Part shown: piece after piece, positions 46,600-58,800 of the stretch
Numbering within the stretch: the first letter of the stretch is position 1
How the letters are laid out: the number at the start of each line of letters is the position of its first letter
Assembly (NCBI GenBank): GCA_027972325.1
Contig: JAPMOS010000012.1
Coordinates: 301,001 to 365,000 of the forward strand
From: Paratrimastix pyriformis
Lineage: Eukaryota; Preaxostyla; Paratrimastigidae
DNA: 64,000 nt
Direction: 5' to 3'
Translations under genes and position numbers: made by a program
The notes under the pieces: generated by a model
The model's input: only the letters and a program-made list of their open reading frames with translations
What the model was told of the DNA's origin: nothing
The model's database searches: none

Positions 46600-49500
46600 T
46601 TACTGGAGGCGCCACAGGAAGAGGCCCGCGTCGAGGCCGCCGCAGGAGACCAGCCGGCTGCCATCGCGGGACCAGCGCACGTTGGTGACGTGCTCGCTGT
46701 GGCCCTTGAAGGTCTTCTTCGCGCTCTGCAAGGGCCCCGGGGGGCGGCGGTTGGGGAAGCGAAACCGAGGGGGTGAGGGTGATGACCCCGACCGAAGGTG
46801 GCGGCGCCCGTGGGGGGGGGGGGGGGGGGGGGGGGGGGGACGGACGGCGCGGTCGATGCAGGGGAAGCGGGCCAGCTCCACCTGGCGGAAGTCGTCGCCC
46901 ATGGCTAGCAGGGGCCGGCTGGGGTGCAGGTCGATGGAGTTGATGTCGGTCCGGTCCGAATCCTGCCCGCCGGGATGAGATGGATGGATGGGATTGGATG
47001 GGGGAGAGTGGGCGCGCGGTCAGGGTCGGAGGCCGGACGACAGGATGGAAGAGGAAGAGGAAGGGGCAGACGACGGGGTGTCGGGGGTGGGGGGGGGGGG
47101 GTACGGACGGCCGGCCAGATGCCCTGGACGTCCCACGCGATGACGCAGCTGTGCGAGGCCCACTTGGTGTTGGCCATGGTGGCCGCGGCGGTCACCTGGG
47201 CCCGGCCGGCGACCTCCCAGAAGAGCAGCTCGCAGTCGGCCGAGCAGCTGCGCAGGAAGCGCGAGTCCTCCGACCAGTCGACCATCCCCACCAGCGCGTG
47301 GTGCCCTGCGCGCACCCCCCAAAAAGGACCCCGCCATACGCCCCCGTGGGTGATGGTGAGCCCCGGGGCAGCAGGCGGGAAGGGCCCGCCCGCCCGCCAA
47401 GCAGCGGATGGGGGGAGGGGGGGGGGGGGGGGGGCGGACGTCAAACGAGGCCACCAGCTGCCACGAGCCGGCCGCGTAGAGGGCCAGCTTGCCATCGTGG
47501 GTGCCCACGGCCAGCAGCTGGCCGTTGGGGGCGAACTTGACGACGGCCACCTGGCGGGCCGAGGCGGCGATCGTCTGCAGGACCTGGCCGCTCGAAGCGT
47601 CCAGCAGGTGCACCTGCACAGCGCCCACCAGCACCACCACCCACGTCATCCATCATCAATCCAGTCAGCATCAATTCAGTCATCATCATCCAGTCATCAT
47701 CAATCCGGCCCAGGATTCCATTGATGAAAAACAACGGGCACACAAAGGCTGGCGGAAGGGCGATGCGGTGGGGATGGAAGATGGGAGGCTGTGGGCTGTG
47801 GGCTGTGGGCTGTTGTGGGGGTGAGGGCGGGGTGAGGGCGGGGTGGGGGCGGTGGCGGGCCTTGCCCTCCTCGGTGCCGACGGCGATGAGGACCCCGTCG
47901 GGCGAGGCCGACAGGGAGCGGCCCTGGCCGGGGATGGGGAACCGGTCGAGGGCCCGGTGGGCCTGGATGTCCCACCGGCGGACGGTCTTGTCGTCGCAGG
48001 CCGTCAGGGCGTGGGCCGGGTTGCGGGGGCACATCTCCAGGCCCCAGAGCTCGTCGCTGTGGCCCTGCTGGACCAGGCGGGGCTGCTCGAGGGCCTGGGT
48101 GGACCCGTTCAGGAGGCCCGCCAGGACCTCGTTCCGGTCGGTGCCCACGACCAGGCTGGTGCCCTGCAGCGAGGCCGCACGGGGGCTGCCCTCGGCCAGG
48201 GGCAGCCGGCTGGCGGCAGTGGGGGCGAGCTTGCTCTCGGCATACCCGAATCGGATCAGCTGGCGGCTCGTCAGGGCCAGCACCCCGTCGTACACCGGCA
48301 GCAGCACTTGCACGGCCTGCACACAACGCCCCGAGGGGGGGGAGGGGGGCGGTGGATGTCAGATGAGGGTGACGAAGAGACAACCAGCCCCCCATGATTT
48401 GATGCGGGGGATGGGCTGGGGGGCTTGCGCGGAGGGGGCTTGCGCGGAGGGGGCTTGCGCGGAGGGGGCGCGGGAGGGGGGGGGGGGGGGCGGACCTCAC
48501 CGGGGCGACGGGCTTGACGAGGGCCAGGTTGCGGCCCCGGAAGACGTACAGCTCGCCGGTGGTGGTGCCCACGATAGGGGTCCCGTCGGCCAGGTAGAGG
48601 GCCGCCGGGAAGGTCTGGTAGCGGGCGGGTCGCCCAGGATGCCCTTGGAGAGCAGCACCCGGTCGCCGGTCCCCTCGACCAGCCCGAAGATGACCGTCTT
48701 CACGCCCACCGCCACGAAGTTGTCCTGGTGCAGCGGGTCCCACCGCACCACCAGGATCTGGCCGGGCCGGGGGGGGGGGGGGGGGGGGGGGGGGCAGGAG
48801 GTGAGAAGGGTGCTGGCAAGGGTGTGCGTGCATGTGGGGGGGGGGGGGGGGGGGGGGGGGAGGAGGAGGAGGAGGAGGGGAGGGGGGGGGGGGGGGACCT
48901 TGTTGGGGCCGGTGGGCATGGAGCAGCGCAGGGCGCGAGAGGCGACGTCCCAGAGGCACAGGGTGTGGTTGTCGTCGTATCCGATGGAGAGCAAGTAGCG
49001 CCCGTCGGGCGAGAAGGACACCACGTTGACCCCGACCGTGTGGGGGCCCTCCCGGCCCAGGACGGCCACCGGGGCCATGGTGGCCGGGTCCCACAGGTGC
49101 ACCGTGGGGGCCTTGCCCGCACCCCGCTCGGCCTTCCGCGGGTCGTAGCTCTCCTGGCCCGTGGCCACCAGGTTCTTGGCCGGGTTGATGGCCAGGCTGC
49201 ATCCAGCCCCCCCAGCAAGTGCCCCCAACGAAAACCGGTGAGGCTGGACCAGAAGAATGGGGGGAGAGGGGCCAGAAGAATGGGGGGAGAGGGGCCAGAA
49301 GAATGGGGGGAGAGGGGCCAGAAGAATGGGGGAGAGGGGCCAGAAGATGGGGGGTCGGGCACGGACCACATGATGTCGTTGTCGTGGCCCAGGTAGAAGC
49401 GCTGCTGGCCCGTCTCCAGGTTGTGCACCACGGCCGTGCCCGCCACGGGGTACACGATCTCGGCCGGGTTCAGGTGGTGGACGTTGTTCCGGGAATCGCG

Positions 49501-50044
49501 GCCTCGGTAGCCGAACCTGGGGGCGGGGAAGCAGGAAAAAGCAATCAGTGGCAAAATGAAGACCCAGGACAGACACATAGTCCAGTTGGAGCTCCTCAGT
49601 CGGGGCCTCCAGCGGGAAGGTTTGACCCGACATACCGTCGGGGATGGTGGCGTCAAGAGTCCCCTTGGCAAATCGATTCTGGTGTTGGTTTCGAAAAAAA
49701 AACAATGGTGTAAAGTCCAACAACAGAGAACTGGAGCAGCAGACTGCAATGTGGTTCTAAAGAAAAAAGAGGTCGAAAAATGATCATGATGGAAAAGGCG
49801 TGCTGACCTTGAGGTCCCGGGGCTTCCGAGCGGCCGGGGCAGAACTCATAAGTACAGGTTCTTCATTGGGATCGACAGCTACCGTCCGAAAAGTACGTCG
49901 TTAATCGAGAGTTGAAGTGAGTTCGGCTGAAACAAGGGAGAAGTCGTCAGGCAGACCAACAATGACGTCATCTTCGCGGGTAATGCAATTCTCATCAATC
50001 TCGGTGTCTTGCGCAGCAGCTGGTGTCGAGGAACCGCACCCCAT
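46600..50044 (-). CDS. EML-type (HELP/WD40) microtubule-associated protein, copy 1
   Basis: Exon 1 (50044-49957) encodes MGCGSSTPAAAQ, which fits N-myristoylation (Gly2, Ser6) plus a palmitoylatable Cys3. A 79-nt intron (49878-49956, GTCTGC) follows. The HELP motif reads FGYRGRDSRNN (about 49515), then GTAVVHNLETGQQRFYLGHD. WD40 blades of the tandem atypical propeller follow: LAINPAKNLVATGQ, GYDDNHTLCLWDVAS, ACDDKTVRRWDIQAHR, the EML-typical CELLFWEV...W..HSCVIAWDVQGIW (about 47250-47110), GDDFRQVELARFPC and HSEHVTNVRWSRDGSRLVSC, ending WRLQ at TAA 46600-46602. EMLs bind and stabilise microtubules. The animal trimerising coiled coil is absent. About ten introns, most with long C runs in coding sense, interrupt the propeller. 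Tandem paralogue of the next gene. Confidence 0.88.
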
Positions 50045-50307
50045 TTCAATTTATATATCCCTCGGGGATTCAGCACTCTTCCGATCGTTTCTTCTTTTTT
50101 TTTTCTCTGCCCAAGAAAGACCTCTCGTCGCCCAGACTGTCCCTCGTGCACAAACGCAACCACAAAAAAGTGTCTTTTTTTCTTTCACCGTCTAAACAAG
50201 TTTGCAGAACCGGCAATTTTATCGGAAACAAAATAGATCGATCGGCAACCCCTTTAAAAAAGAAATCCTACAAAAGAGGGAGGGGAAGAATGAACAGAGA
50301 GAGAGAT

Positions 50308-52890
50308 TTACTGGAGGCGCCACACAAAGACACCCGCGTCCAGGCCGCCGCACGAGACGAGGCGGTTGCCGTCGCGGGACCAGCGCACGTTGGTGACGTG
50401 CTCGCTGTGGCCCTTGACAGTCTTCTTCGCGCTCTGTGCCGGAAAAAGAAAAACAACAGGATGAGAACCGGGTTGGGGATTGACAGACCGCGCGGTCGAT
50501 GCAAGGATAGTTGGCCAGCTCCACCTGGCGGAAGTCGTCGCCCATGGCCAGCAGGGGCCGGCTGGGGTGCAGGTCGATGGAGTTGATGTCGGTCCGGTCC
50601 GAGTCTGGGGGCCAGATGCCCTGGACGGCCCAGGTGATGACGCAGGTGTTGGTGGACCACTCCGTGGAAGCCATGCTGGCCGTGGCGGTGATCTGGGTGC
50701 GGGTGGCGGCGTTCCAGAAGAGCAGCTCGCAGTCGGCCGAGTTGGAGCGGATGTACTGCGAGTCCCGGGACCAGTCAATGAACCCCACCGTGGCGTGGTG
50801 GCCCTGCGGGATCGAGGTCGGGATGGGTGGGGAAGAACGGCAGGGGGGTGATGTGAGAAATCGCGGAAGGCAAGCCCCCGCCCCACCCACCGAAGCAGCA
50901 GGCGGGGGGGATGACGCAGACCACCATGCTGCCGAGGAGGTTCCAGCTGGGGGCGGCGTAGACGTTGATCTTCGAGTCGGCGTTGCCGGTGGCCAGCAGC
51001 TGGCTGTTGGGGGAGAACTTGACCTGGGCAACGGGCCGCGGGGAGGCGTTGATAGTCTGGCGGATCTGGCCCGACTGGGGGTCCACGATGTAGACCTTGC
51101 CGTCCTCCGAGCCGACGGCCATCACCGTGCCGTCGGCGGCCACGTCCAGGGTGCGGGCCTTGCCGGGCAGGGCGAAGGAGGACACCATCCGGTGGGCCTG
51201 GATGTCCCACCGGCGGACGGTCTTGTCGTCGCAGGCCGTCAGGACGTGGGCCGGGTTGGAGGGGCAGATCTCCAGGCCCCAGAGCTCGTCGCTGTGGCCC
51301 TGCTGGACCAGCCGGGGCTCGGCGACGGCCAGGGTGGACATGTTGATGTGGCCCGTCAGGATCTCGTTGCTCCGGGTGCCCACGGCGATGTGGTCGCCCT
51401 CCACCGAGACCGCCACGGGGATGCCCTCGATCATGGGCAGCCGGCTGGCGGCCGCGGGGGCGATCTTGGAGCCCTGGCCGGCGAAGCGCATGATCTGGCG
51501 GCTGGTCAGCACCAGCAGGCCGTCGGGCAGGGGGTGCAGAACGCTGATGGGCTCGCCTGCGGCCACGTTCTTGACGGTCTCCAGCTCGATGCCCCGGAAG
51601 AAGTAAAGCTCGCCCTCGGAGGTGCCCACCACGGGGGTCCCGTCGGCCATGTAGGCGACCGAGGGGAAGGGCTTGAGCTTCTTGACGTCCTTGAGCTGGC
51701 CCCGGCTGCACTTGATGCCGGCCCCCTCGATCGTGAAGAAGTAGATCGTGTTGGGCCCCACGGCCGCGAACCGGTTGGGGTTCTGGTTGTCCCAGCGGAC
51801 GGCCAGGATCTGGTTGGCCCCGGTCTTGCAGGTGCCCACCATGGCATGCGAGGCAACGTCCCAGACGCACAGGGTGTGGTTGTCGTCGTAGCCGATCGAG
51901 GCCAGGAAGCGCCCATCGGGCGAGAAGGTCAGGCACTTGATGCCCGTCGTGTGGCCCTTCAGAACGGCCACCGTGGCCATCGTGATGGGGTTCCAGAGAT
52001 GCACCGAGGGGGCCGACTTCACACCCCGCTCGGACTTGCGCGGGTCGAAGCTCTCCTGGCCAGTGGCGACGAGATCCTTGGCATTGTTGACAGTCAAGCT
52101 ATTGGAACACAGAAAATGTGGGAATCGTCGGAGGGTCACCCGGACGCCAACGGACCACATGATATCATTGTCGTGTCCGAGATAGAACCGCTGCTCGTTG
52201 TTCACAACATTGTGAACCACTGCCGTTCCGGCGATGGGGTAAACAATTTCGTGGTCGTTCAGATAGCACACGTTGTTCCGGGAATCCTTCCCGCGATAAC
52301 CGAAGCTGAAGCGAGTAGGGGATGTCAATGGTCAGGTATGAACAATTGGAAAAGGCACCCCAGAGGATTCGCAGACCAATGCTCAAGAACAAGAGTCTCT
52401 TCGGGAGCCTCCATCCGGAACGTCATGGAAGAGGCATTGGGAGGAGCGGTACTATCAATCGTGCCCTTTGCGAAGCGGTTCTAAAAGGATCAGAAAAAAC
52501 ACTCTGAGAAAACAGTCGCGTCACAAAAAACGAACGAACAGCAATGTGGTTCTACAATGACGAAGGCGACAGAAAAATATAAGACTTTGAGCGCTATGCT
52601 AAAGACAGAGCAGACGGTCAGCCTGCGGGTGCCAGGAGCGGCACTCATGAGAGTGGGATCCTCAGTGTAGTTGGCTAGTCGAGAAACAGAAAAAGTAAGG
52701 CGGCAAAAATCGAAGGAATGGGGCGCCAATTAGCAATCGTACACCAAAAATAAACTGCACAGACACGCCAGCTCGCCATCTTCGGACTATTTGGAAAGAA
52801 GGGTCGAAAAAAAAAAAAAGAACAATGAATTGGGACCCGGAAAACGGAAACACAAACCTGGACGACAGGAGTAGATGCACCGCACCCCAT
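50308..52890 (-). CDS. EML-type (HELP/WD40) microtubule-associated protein, copy 2
   Basis: Exon 1 (ATG 52890-52888) encodes MGCGASTPVVQ, parallel to copy 1. A second small exon around 52672-52635 reads YTEDPTLMSAAPGTRRL, matching EEPVLMSSAPAARK of copy 1. Then come FAKGTIDSTAPPNASS and MEAPEETLVLEH, the HELP motif FGYRGKDSRNN (about 52305), and DIM-CLTVNNAKD joined across an intron (about 52105-52158, GTCCGT...ATAG). From 52100 to about 50930 the propeller is one uninterrupted reading frame, unlike copy 1. Two further introns lie near 50930-50808 and 50490-50435. The protein ends VFVWRLQ at TAA 50308-50310. The two copies share most WD40 blades almost word for word, so they arose by tandem duplication. 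Function as for EMLs. Confidence 0.9.
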
Positions 52891-53149
52891 GTTTTTTTTA
52901 CTGGTTGCTCAGGTGGGAATTGACCCGGGAATTGATCGTTCAGCTGGCTTTTTGGAAGGTCGACCCCACTGGCGAGAGCATCGCAACGAACGGTGTTATA
53001 AAGGGAGTTGCGAACGAACAGCAGAAACATCCGTCGTTCACAAGAAGGGGGAGGAAAGGTAATGAGGGAATGGGAAGAAACTCTCGCGACGAGAACAACA
53101 GAGTGTGCGGGGTGTGCGGGGTGTGCGGGGTGTGCGGGGTGTGCGTGTG

Positions 53150-53198
<49 letters not shown>

Positions 53199-53199
53199 T
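52891..53199. repeat. Upstream spacer of EML copy 2 with decamer and (GA)n repeats
   Basis: About 53102-53150 holds a GTGTGCGGGG decamer of five copies, followed by (GA)n to 53190 and a G run abutting the stop codon of the CH-domain gene. The remainder should hold the promoter of EML copy 2. No gene is seen. Confidence 0.8.
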
Positions 53200-55835
53200 T
53201 TACCACCTCTGGGTCCCTCGTGGCGTGGTCTGTCCGGCTGGGCCCAGAGTGGCCCGCAAAGAAGTGGAGGTGGCGGTGCCGTTGAACTGGAAATGGGGGG
53301 TAGGTGGCATGCCAGGGTTGGAGATGGCCGTGGTGGCGGCCAGGCGGGTGCTGGTGGCCGTGGCCGAGGGCTTGGGGAGGGCATGGCCATAGGCGCGGCG
53401 CATCTGCTCGAGGAGGCTCAGGATGACGATGCTGTTGCCGCGCATGATGTCCTCCTCGCTGTACAGGTGCTGCATGGGCATGTTCTGCGGGTGGTGGGGA
53501 GAGGTGGTCGACCGCGGGGTGAGCTCGGGGATCAGGGAGGGACACCCGGCCGAGCCGTGAGGGGCAGGGTGGTCGGGAGGCTGGGAGGGGATGGGCCGGA
53601 GGACGGACCTTCTTCTTGCGGAGGACCTCGAGCGCCTTGCGGGTGTTGTGCAGGAAGCTGGCGGTGCTCTTGGGGGCCTTGGTGACGCCCTCGATCTCGT
53701 GGTGCTCCAGGGCCCCCACGATCTGGCACAGCAGCAGCCCGTTCGAGAACTGCCCGCCCAGCACGGCACAGCCCCCCAGCACGGCACAGCCCCCCAGCAC
53801 GGCACAGCCCCCCAGCACGGCACAGCCCCCCAGCACGGCACAGCCCCCCAGCCCAGCGGCGCGATCGGTCGGTCAGGATCATCGGCGCACGGGGGGGAGG
53901 GTGGAGGGGGCGGCGGGGAGGGAGCGGCGGGCGAGGCCGGACCTCGGGGATGACGGAGACGTCGAGGAAGAAGGGCGACGGGATCTTGACGCCCAGCCCC
54001 TGGACCCACTTGGCCAGCAGGTAGCCCGTGCTCGGGGCCTGGCCCTGCAAAAGCGAGAAGGCGGAGGGTGAAAGCAAGCAGGCGCGTGAGAACGGGGAGA
54101 TGAGATCTGGGGAGGATCGCACGGTATCGGGGGGGGAAGCGGCAGCCGGACCAGGGTGGCCCGATCCCGCTCGGTGGGTCAGGGGCGGGGCAGCATGCTG
54201 GCCTGCAGGTCGGTCGTGGGCAAAAAGGGCTCGTCACGGGCGGGCCGGCCGGCTGGCGGGAAAGATCGAGGGAAGGGGGTCCATGAGTCGGGCCGGCAGG
54301 TCGTCGGGACCGGGGTGTGGGTGGCGTGGGAGGGAGGGAGATCAAGGAAGGAGCAGAGGCGCGGGGAGGCAGGGGGGAGGGGGGGAGGGGGAGGGGGAGG
54401 GCAGACTTGGGGATGCCAGCCTGACGGGCGAGGGGAAGCCGGCCTTGAGCTCGGTGGGCGAGCTGGCCGTGCGGGAGAGGATCGTGGCCGGCCCACGCCG
54501 AGGGGCCGCCGAGGTGGTGGCCGAGAGGACCGTGCCCGGGCCGGCCCGGGCCCCGGGGACGAGGCTCTCGGGGGCCGCCAGGCTGTGGGCGCTCAGGGGC
54601 CGCCGCAGGGAGGCCGACCCGGCCAGGGAGGCCTTCTCGAAGCGCTCCGACCGCAGCGAGTAGCTCGAGGGCGAGGCGGCCAGGCCGCCCGGGGGCGGCC
54701 CCATGGGACCCTCCTCGCCGGGGGGCAGCGAGGTGAAGACGCGGGGCGAGAGGAACCCCGGCCGGGAGACCCCGGCCCCGGCCCCGGCCCCGGGAGGCAC
54801 CGAGGCCGACAGGCGGGCCGAGGGGGGCCCCGAGAGGCCCGGCGTGGTCATGGCGGCCTCGGCCCCGGGGGCATTGGCGGTGGAGGCGGCCCCGGCGGCG
54901 GCGGCGGCCAGGGACTGGAACCGGGTCACGGACGTGGCCCGGGAAGAGCTCATGGGGATGACGGTCGTGTGCGGGGCGGCGGGGGCAGGGGCAGGGGCGG
55001 CGGCGCCGGGGGTGCCCCCCACCAGCAGCTGGGACTGGGACAGGGCGCGCGGGGTGGCGCTGGACCAGCCCGAGGCGGCCGGGTGGAAGGCCGCGACGGC
55101 GTCGGGCCCCTCGTGCAGCGAGCGGGGGCTGCCCGGCCCGCCCATGAAGGGGTCGGCCCGGTGGTGGGGCGGCCGGGCCGATGCGGCCAGGGGGTGGGGC
55201 GCGAAGGACCCCAGGGGGGTCGAGGTGGCCGCCCGGGTGAGGGACGACGCCCGGCCGCTGGGAGCCGACGAGAAGGGCGATTCGGCTGGCCGGTCGGAAG
55301 GGGCGCCCATCCCCCGTGATGGATCCACCCCCCAAAAAGAAAAAACGGCCCCCGAATCCCGATGAGAACAGGAACCAACGGGGGCACGGATCGAGGGAGG
55401 GGTGGGCAACAAGGAGAACCGCGGGCGGACGGACCGCGGGCCATGCGCTCCCGGGAAACGCTGCGCCGGGCCGAGTTGAGGGGGTCGGGGCCCGGCCTGC
55501 GCTGCTGGGGGCCTGGCGGGCATGGTGGCCGCGAGGCCCTCCGCCCTGCCGGCCGCCGAGCCGGCCGAGTGGCGGCCCAGGTAGGGCGACTCGGGCGGCT
55601 GCGGGCTCCGCTTGTGGCCGGGCGGGGGCGTGGGGGCCGAGGGGCGCGGGGGCAGCCCGTCGTAGCAGCGGTGCATGTCCTCGAGCAGCCCCAGGATGGC
55701 GTTCCGGTCCCCGTGCAGGATCTCGTCCTCGCACCTGCCCCCACCACCCCCGGGCCACCCACCCAGCCATCCCCACAGACGAAAACCGATCATGGTCAGG
55801 TACCGCCCGGCATCGGCACGACGGAGCACAACCGC

Positions 55836-55874
<39 letters not shown>

Positions 55875-58800
55875 AAAAAAAAAGACGAGCCGCACCGCCG
55901 CGCCACCACCGCACCACCTGAAAGGGGGCCCAGCAACCGGGCAGCAGCGGGAGGCCGGAGGGTGCGCGCGGCGGACCAAACGTAGCGCTGGCTCATCGCG
56001 CGGCGCTTGCGGAGGATGTCGAGGGCCTTGACGATGTTGGACTTGGCCACCCCGGGGGTCTTGGGCTTAGGGAAGACCCCCGGACCTTCTCCGACTGCAT
56101 GACGGCCACCAGGTCGCAGAGCAGGGTCCCGTTGCGCAGGTCGGTCATGATCTCCCGAAGTCGGTTGGATGGGGCTCCCCCAGGACCCCCAGCGAGCACA
56201 TCCACCCGATCAGCGAGGCCTGCGGGGGTGGGTGGGGTGGGGGTGTGAGGGGGGAGCAGCGGGGGGGAAGGGCGGCGAGGGATGAAAAAAACCGAATGTG
56301 GCGAGCCGATGGGGGCCGGGGGAAGAGAACGGGGGGGGCTGGCGGGTGACCTCGAGCTCGCGGAGCTGGGCGCCCGAGTAGGGGAGCGGGGGCACGTAGG
56401 CGATGCCGCCCGAGCTGACAAGCTTGATGTTGTTGTCGAAGCCGACCCCCCCGGGCCGGTTGGCGCCCCCGTTGAGGCCGCCCGGGGCCAGGCCGCCCGG
56501 GATGCCCGAGCCCGAGGCGACCCCCAGCACCCGACCGGTGGGGCAGCCCCCCGTGCCGGCCGGGGTGGGGGGCGGGTAGTAGAAGTGCGGGTCCAGGGTC
56601 TGCACGTTGGGGCCCTCGATGCGGCCCTCCTGGTGGGCCACCTTCAGGTGCCACAGCATGCCCCAGAGCAGCTCCCGGTTGCCCTGGGGCCCACCCACCG
56701 GAGGATGGCAGAGGTGAGGTAGGAACGCCAAACCAGCCCGAGCGGCATCAGCGGAGTGGAGCAAGCCTGATTTGTCAGGCCCGGGGGCACCACATTGCCC
56801 ATGGGCACCCAAGGCGCGAGGAGGGGCTGGGGCGGCGGGCGGACCTTGATGAGGCCGTCGGGGTCCCAGAGGTACCCCGTGGGGACCATGTTGGTCCTGC
56901 GCAGGGTGGCCAGCGACTCCATCACGTTCTCGCGGGCCTGTTGGATGACCCTGCGGGGCGGGGGGGGGGGGGCGGCCAGAAGGGGGGTGATGAAGACGAG
57001 GGGGCCGAGAAGGCCGAGGGGCACGCGACCCGGGGGGAGGGTGCGGAGGGCCCGACGGACTTGGGGCAGCGGTGGAGCCTGAGGGGGGTGTCGAAGAGGG
57101 TGGCCACCAGGTCGCCCAGCAGCAGCCCGTTGCGGAAGGGGTCGCTGGTCCAGTGCTCGTGCTCCTCCCGGTCGAGCACCTCGAAGCGGAGCTGGTGCAG
57201 CCAGGCCCGGACCTCCTCCTCCATGGAGGGGGTCACCCGGATCAGCTGGGCCCGGCCCCCCTCGGCCACGGCCGCCGCCGCGGCGATGGCGTCGATCTCG
57301 TGGGCCGGCGGGGGCGCCTGGGCCGACCCGGGGATGGTCCCCTCGGCGGCGGGCACGCTGGCCCGGAGGGCGCCTGCCCGGCTGTCGAGGCCGATGTTGA
57401 GCTTCAGCTTCTTCGTCCCCACGGGGCAGCCGTACTCCTGCCGGGGGGGCCGAGCCAGGTGGGGGGAGGCCAAGGGGGAGATTCAATGCCGGGGTGGGAG
57501 CCAACGGGATGAGACGCGGCTCGGGAGGGAGGACAAGGCGGGCGGGCAGTGGGCGAGGGAGGGGAGGGGAGGGGAGGGGAGGGGAGGGGAGGGAGGGAGG
57601 GAGGGGAGGGGAGGGGAGGGGAGGGGAGGGGAGGGGAGGGAGGGGAGGGGAGGGAGGGGAGGGAGGGAGGGAGGGGAGGGGAGGGGAGGGGAGGGAGGGG
57701 AGGGAGGGAGGGTAGGAGGGAGGGAAGGACCTTATTGATGTCCTCGAGGAGGCCCCAGACGGTGGCCACGTCGCCCCGCAGGATGGGCTCGGGGTCGAAG
57801 AGGAACCGGTGGTTCATCCGCTTCCGCTCGCGCAGGACGGCCAGGGCCTTGTTGATGTTGGCCACCATGGCGGCCCCGCTGCGCGGGTTGGGCTCCATCC
57901 CGACCACGGCCGTCCCCTCGAGGGCCCCGACCAGCTTGCACAGGGCCACCCCGGTCCGGAAGGCCTCGGCAACCTGGGCAGCGTCCAGCGGGGTGGCCGG
58001 GGGCGGACCCTCGACCGAGGCACGCGAGCGGGACGGGGGCCGCCCGGAGGCCGGGGCCGGGGCCGGCTGTTGCTCGGGGGGCTCGATGCGGATGCCCATG
58101 GTGGCCAGCCACTGCAGGTACTCCTCCTGGGCCACGGTCAGGAACAGGCGCTCCTTGCCGGGGCGCTCCTTGCGGCCGCCCGTGGTGGCGGTGGTGGGGG
58201 CCGCCGTGGCCGGGCGGAATGAGAGCAGGCTGGGCGTGCTGATCGATGGGGCCGCCGGGGCCGCCGGGGTGGCAGTCCGGGGACGGCTCCCGGCCCGGGG
58301 GAGCACCGAGGATGCCACGGGTGTCTGGGCGCGGGGGGGCGGGGCGGGGGAGGCCGGCCGGAGGTCCTTCGGGTCGACCATGTGGCTGAGCAGGGCCTTC
58401 GATGAGGTCACGCTCGGGGCCACCGAGGGCGTCTGTGGCCGGGCCGTGGTGGGGGTCTGGGGCCGGGCCGTGGTGGGGGTCTGGGGTCGCCCCGCGGTGG
58501 TGGGGTGGGCTGTGCTAGGGGTGGCCGAGCGGCCCCCTCGGCCGGCGGATGGGGGCCTGCCCTGGGAGGCCCGCTGGGCAGAGGCTGCACCAGCAACAAC
58601 AGAACAAGAAGACAAGGGACAAAGGAGACAAGACAAGAGGACAAGGGGAGGGGACGGGACAAGGGGAGGGGACCAGCCCAACCGGAAGAAGCAATGAGTC
58701 CGAGTCCGAGTGGAACCTCTTGACCCTTCCCTCGGAGCCTGCCCAGGGCGGGTGATGATGACGTCTTGCAGACCTGAGCGGCCCGTCGCAATCTCGGCGG

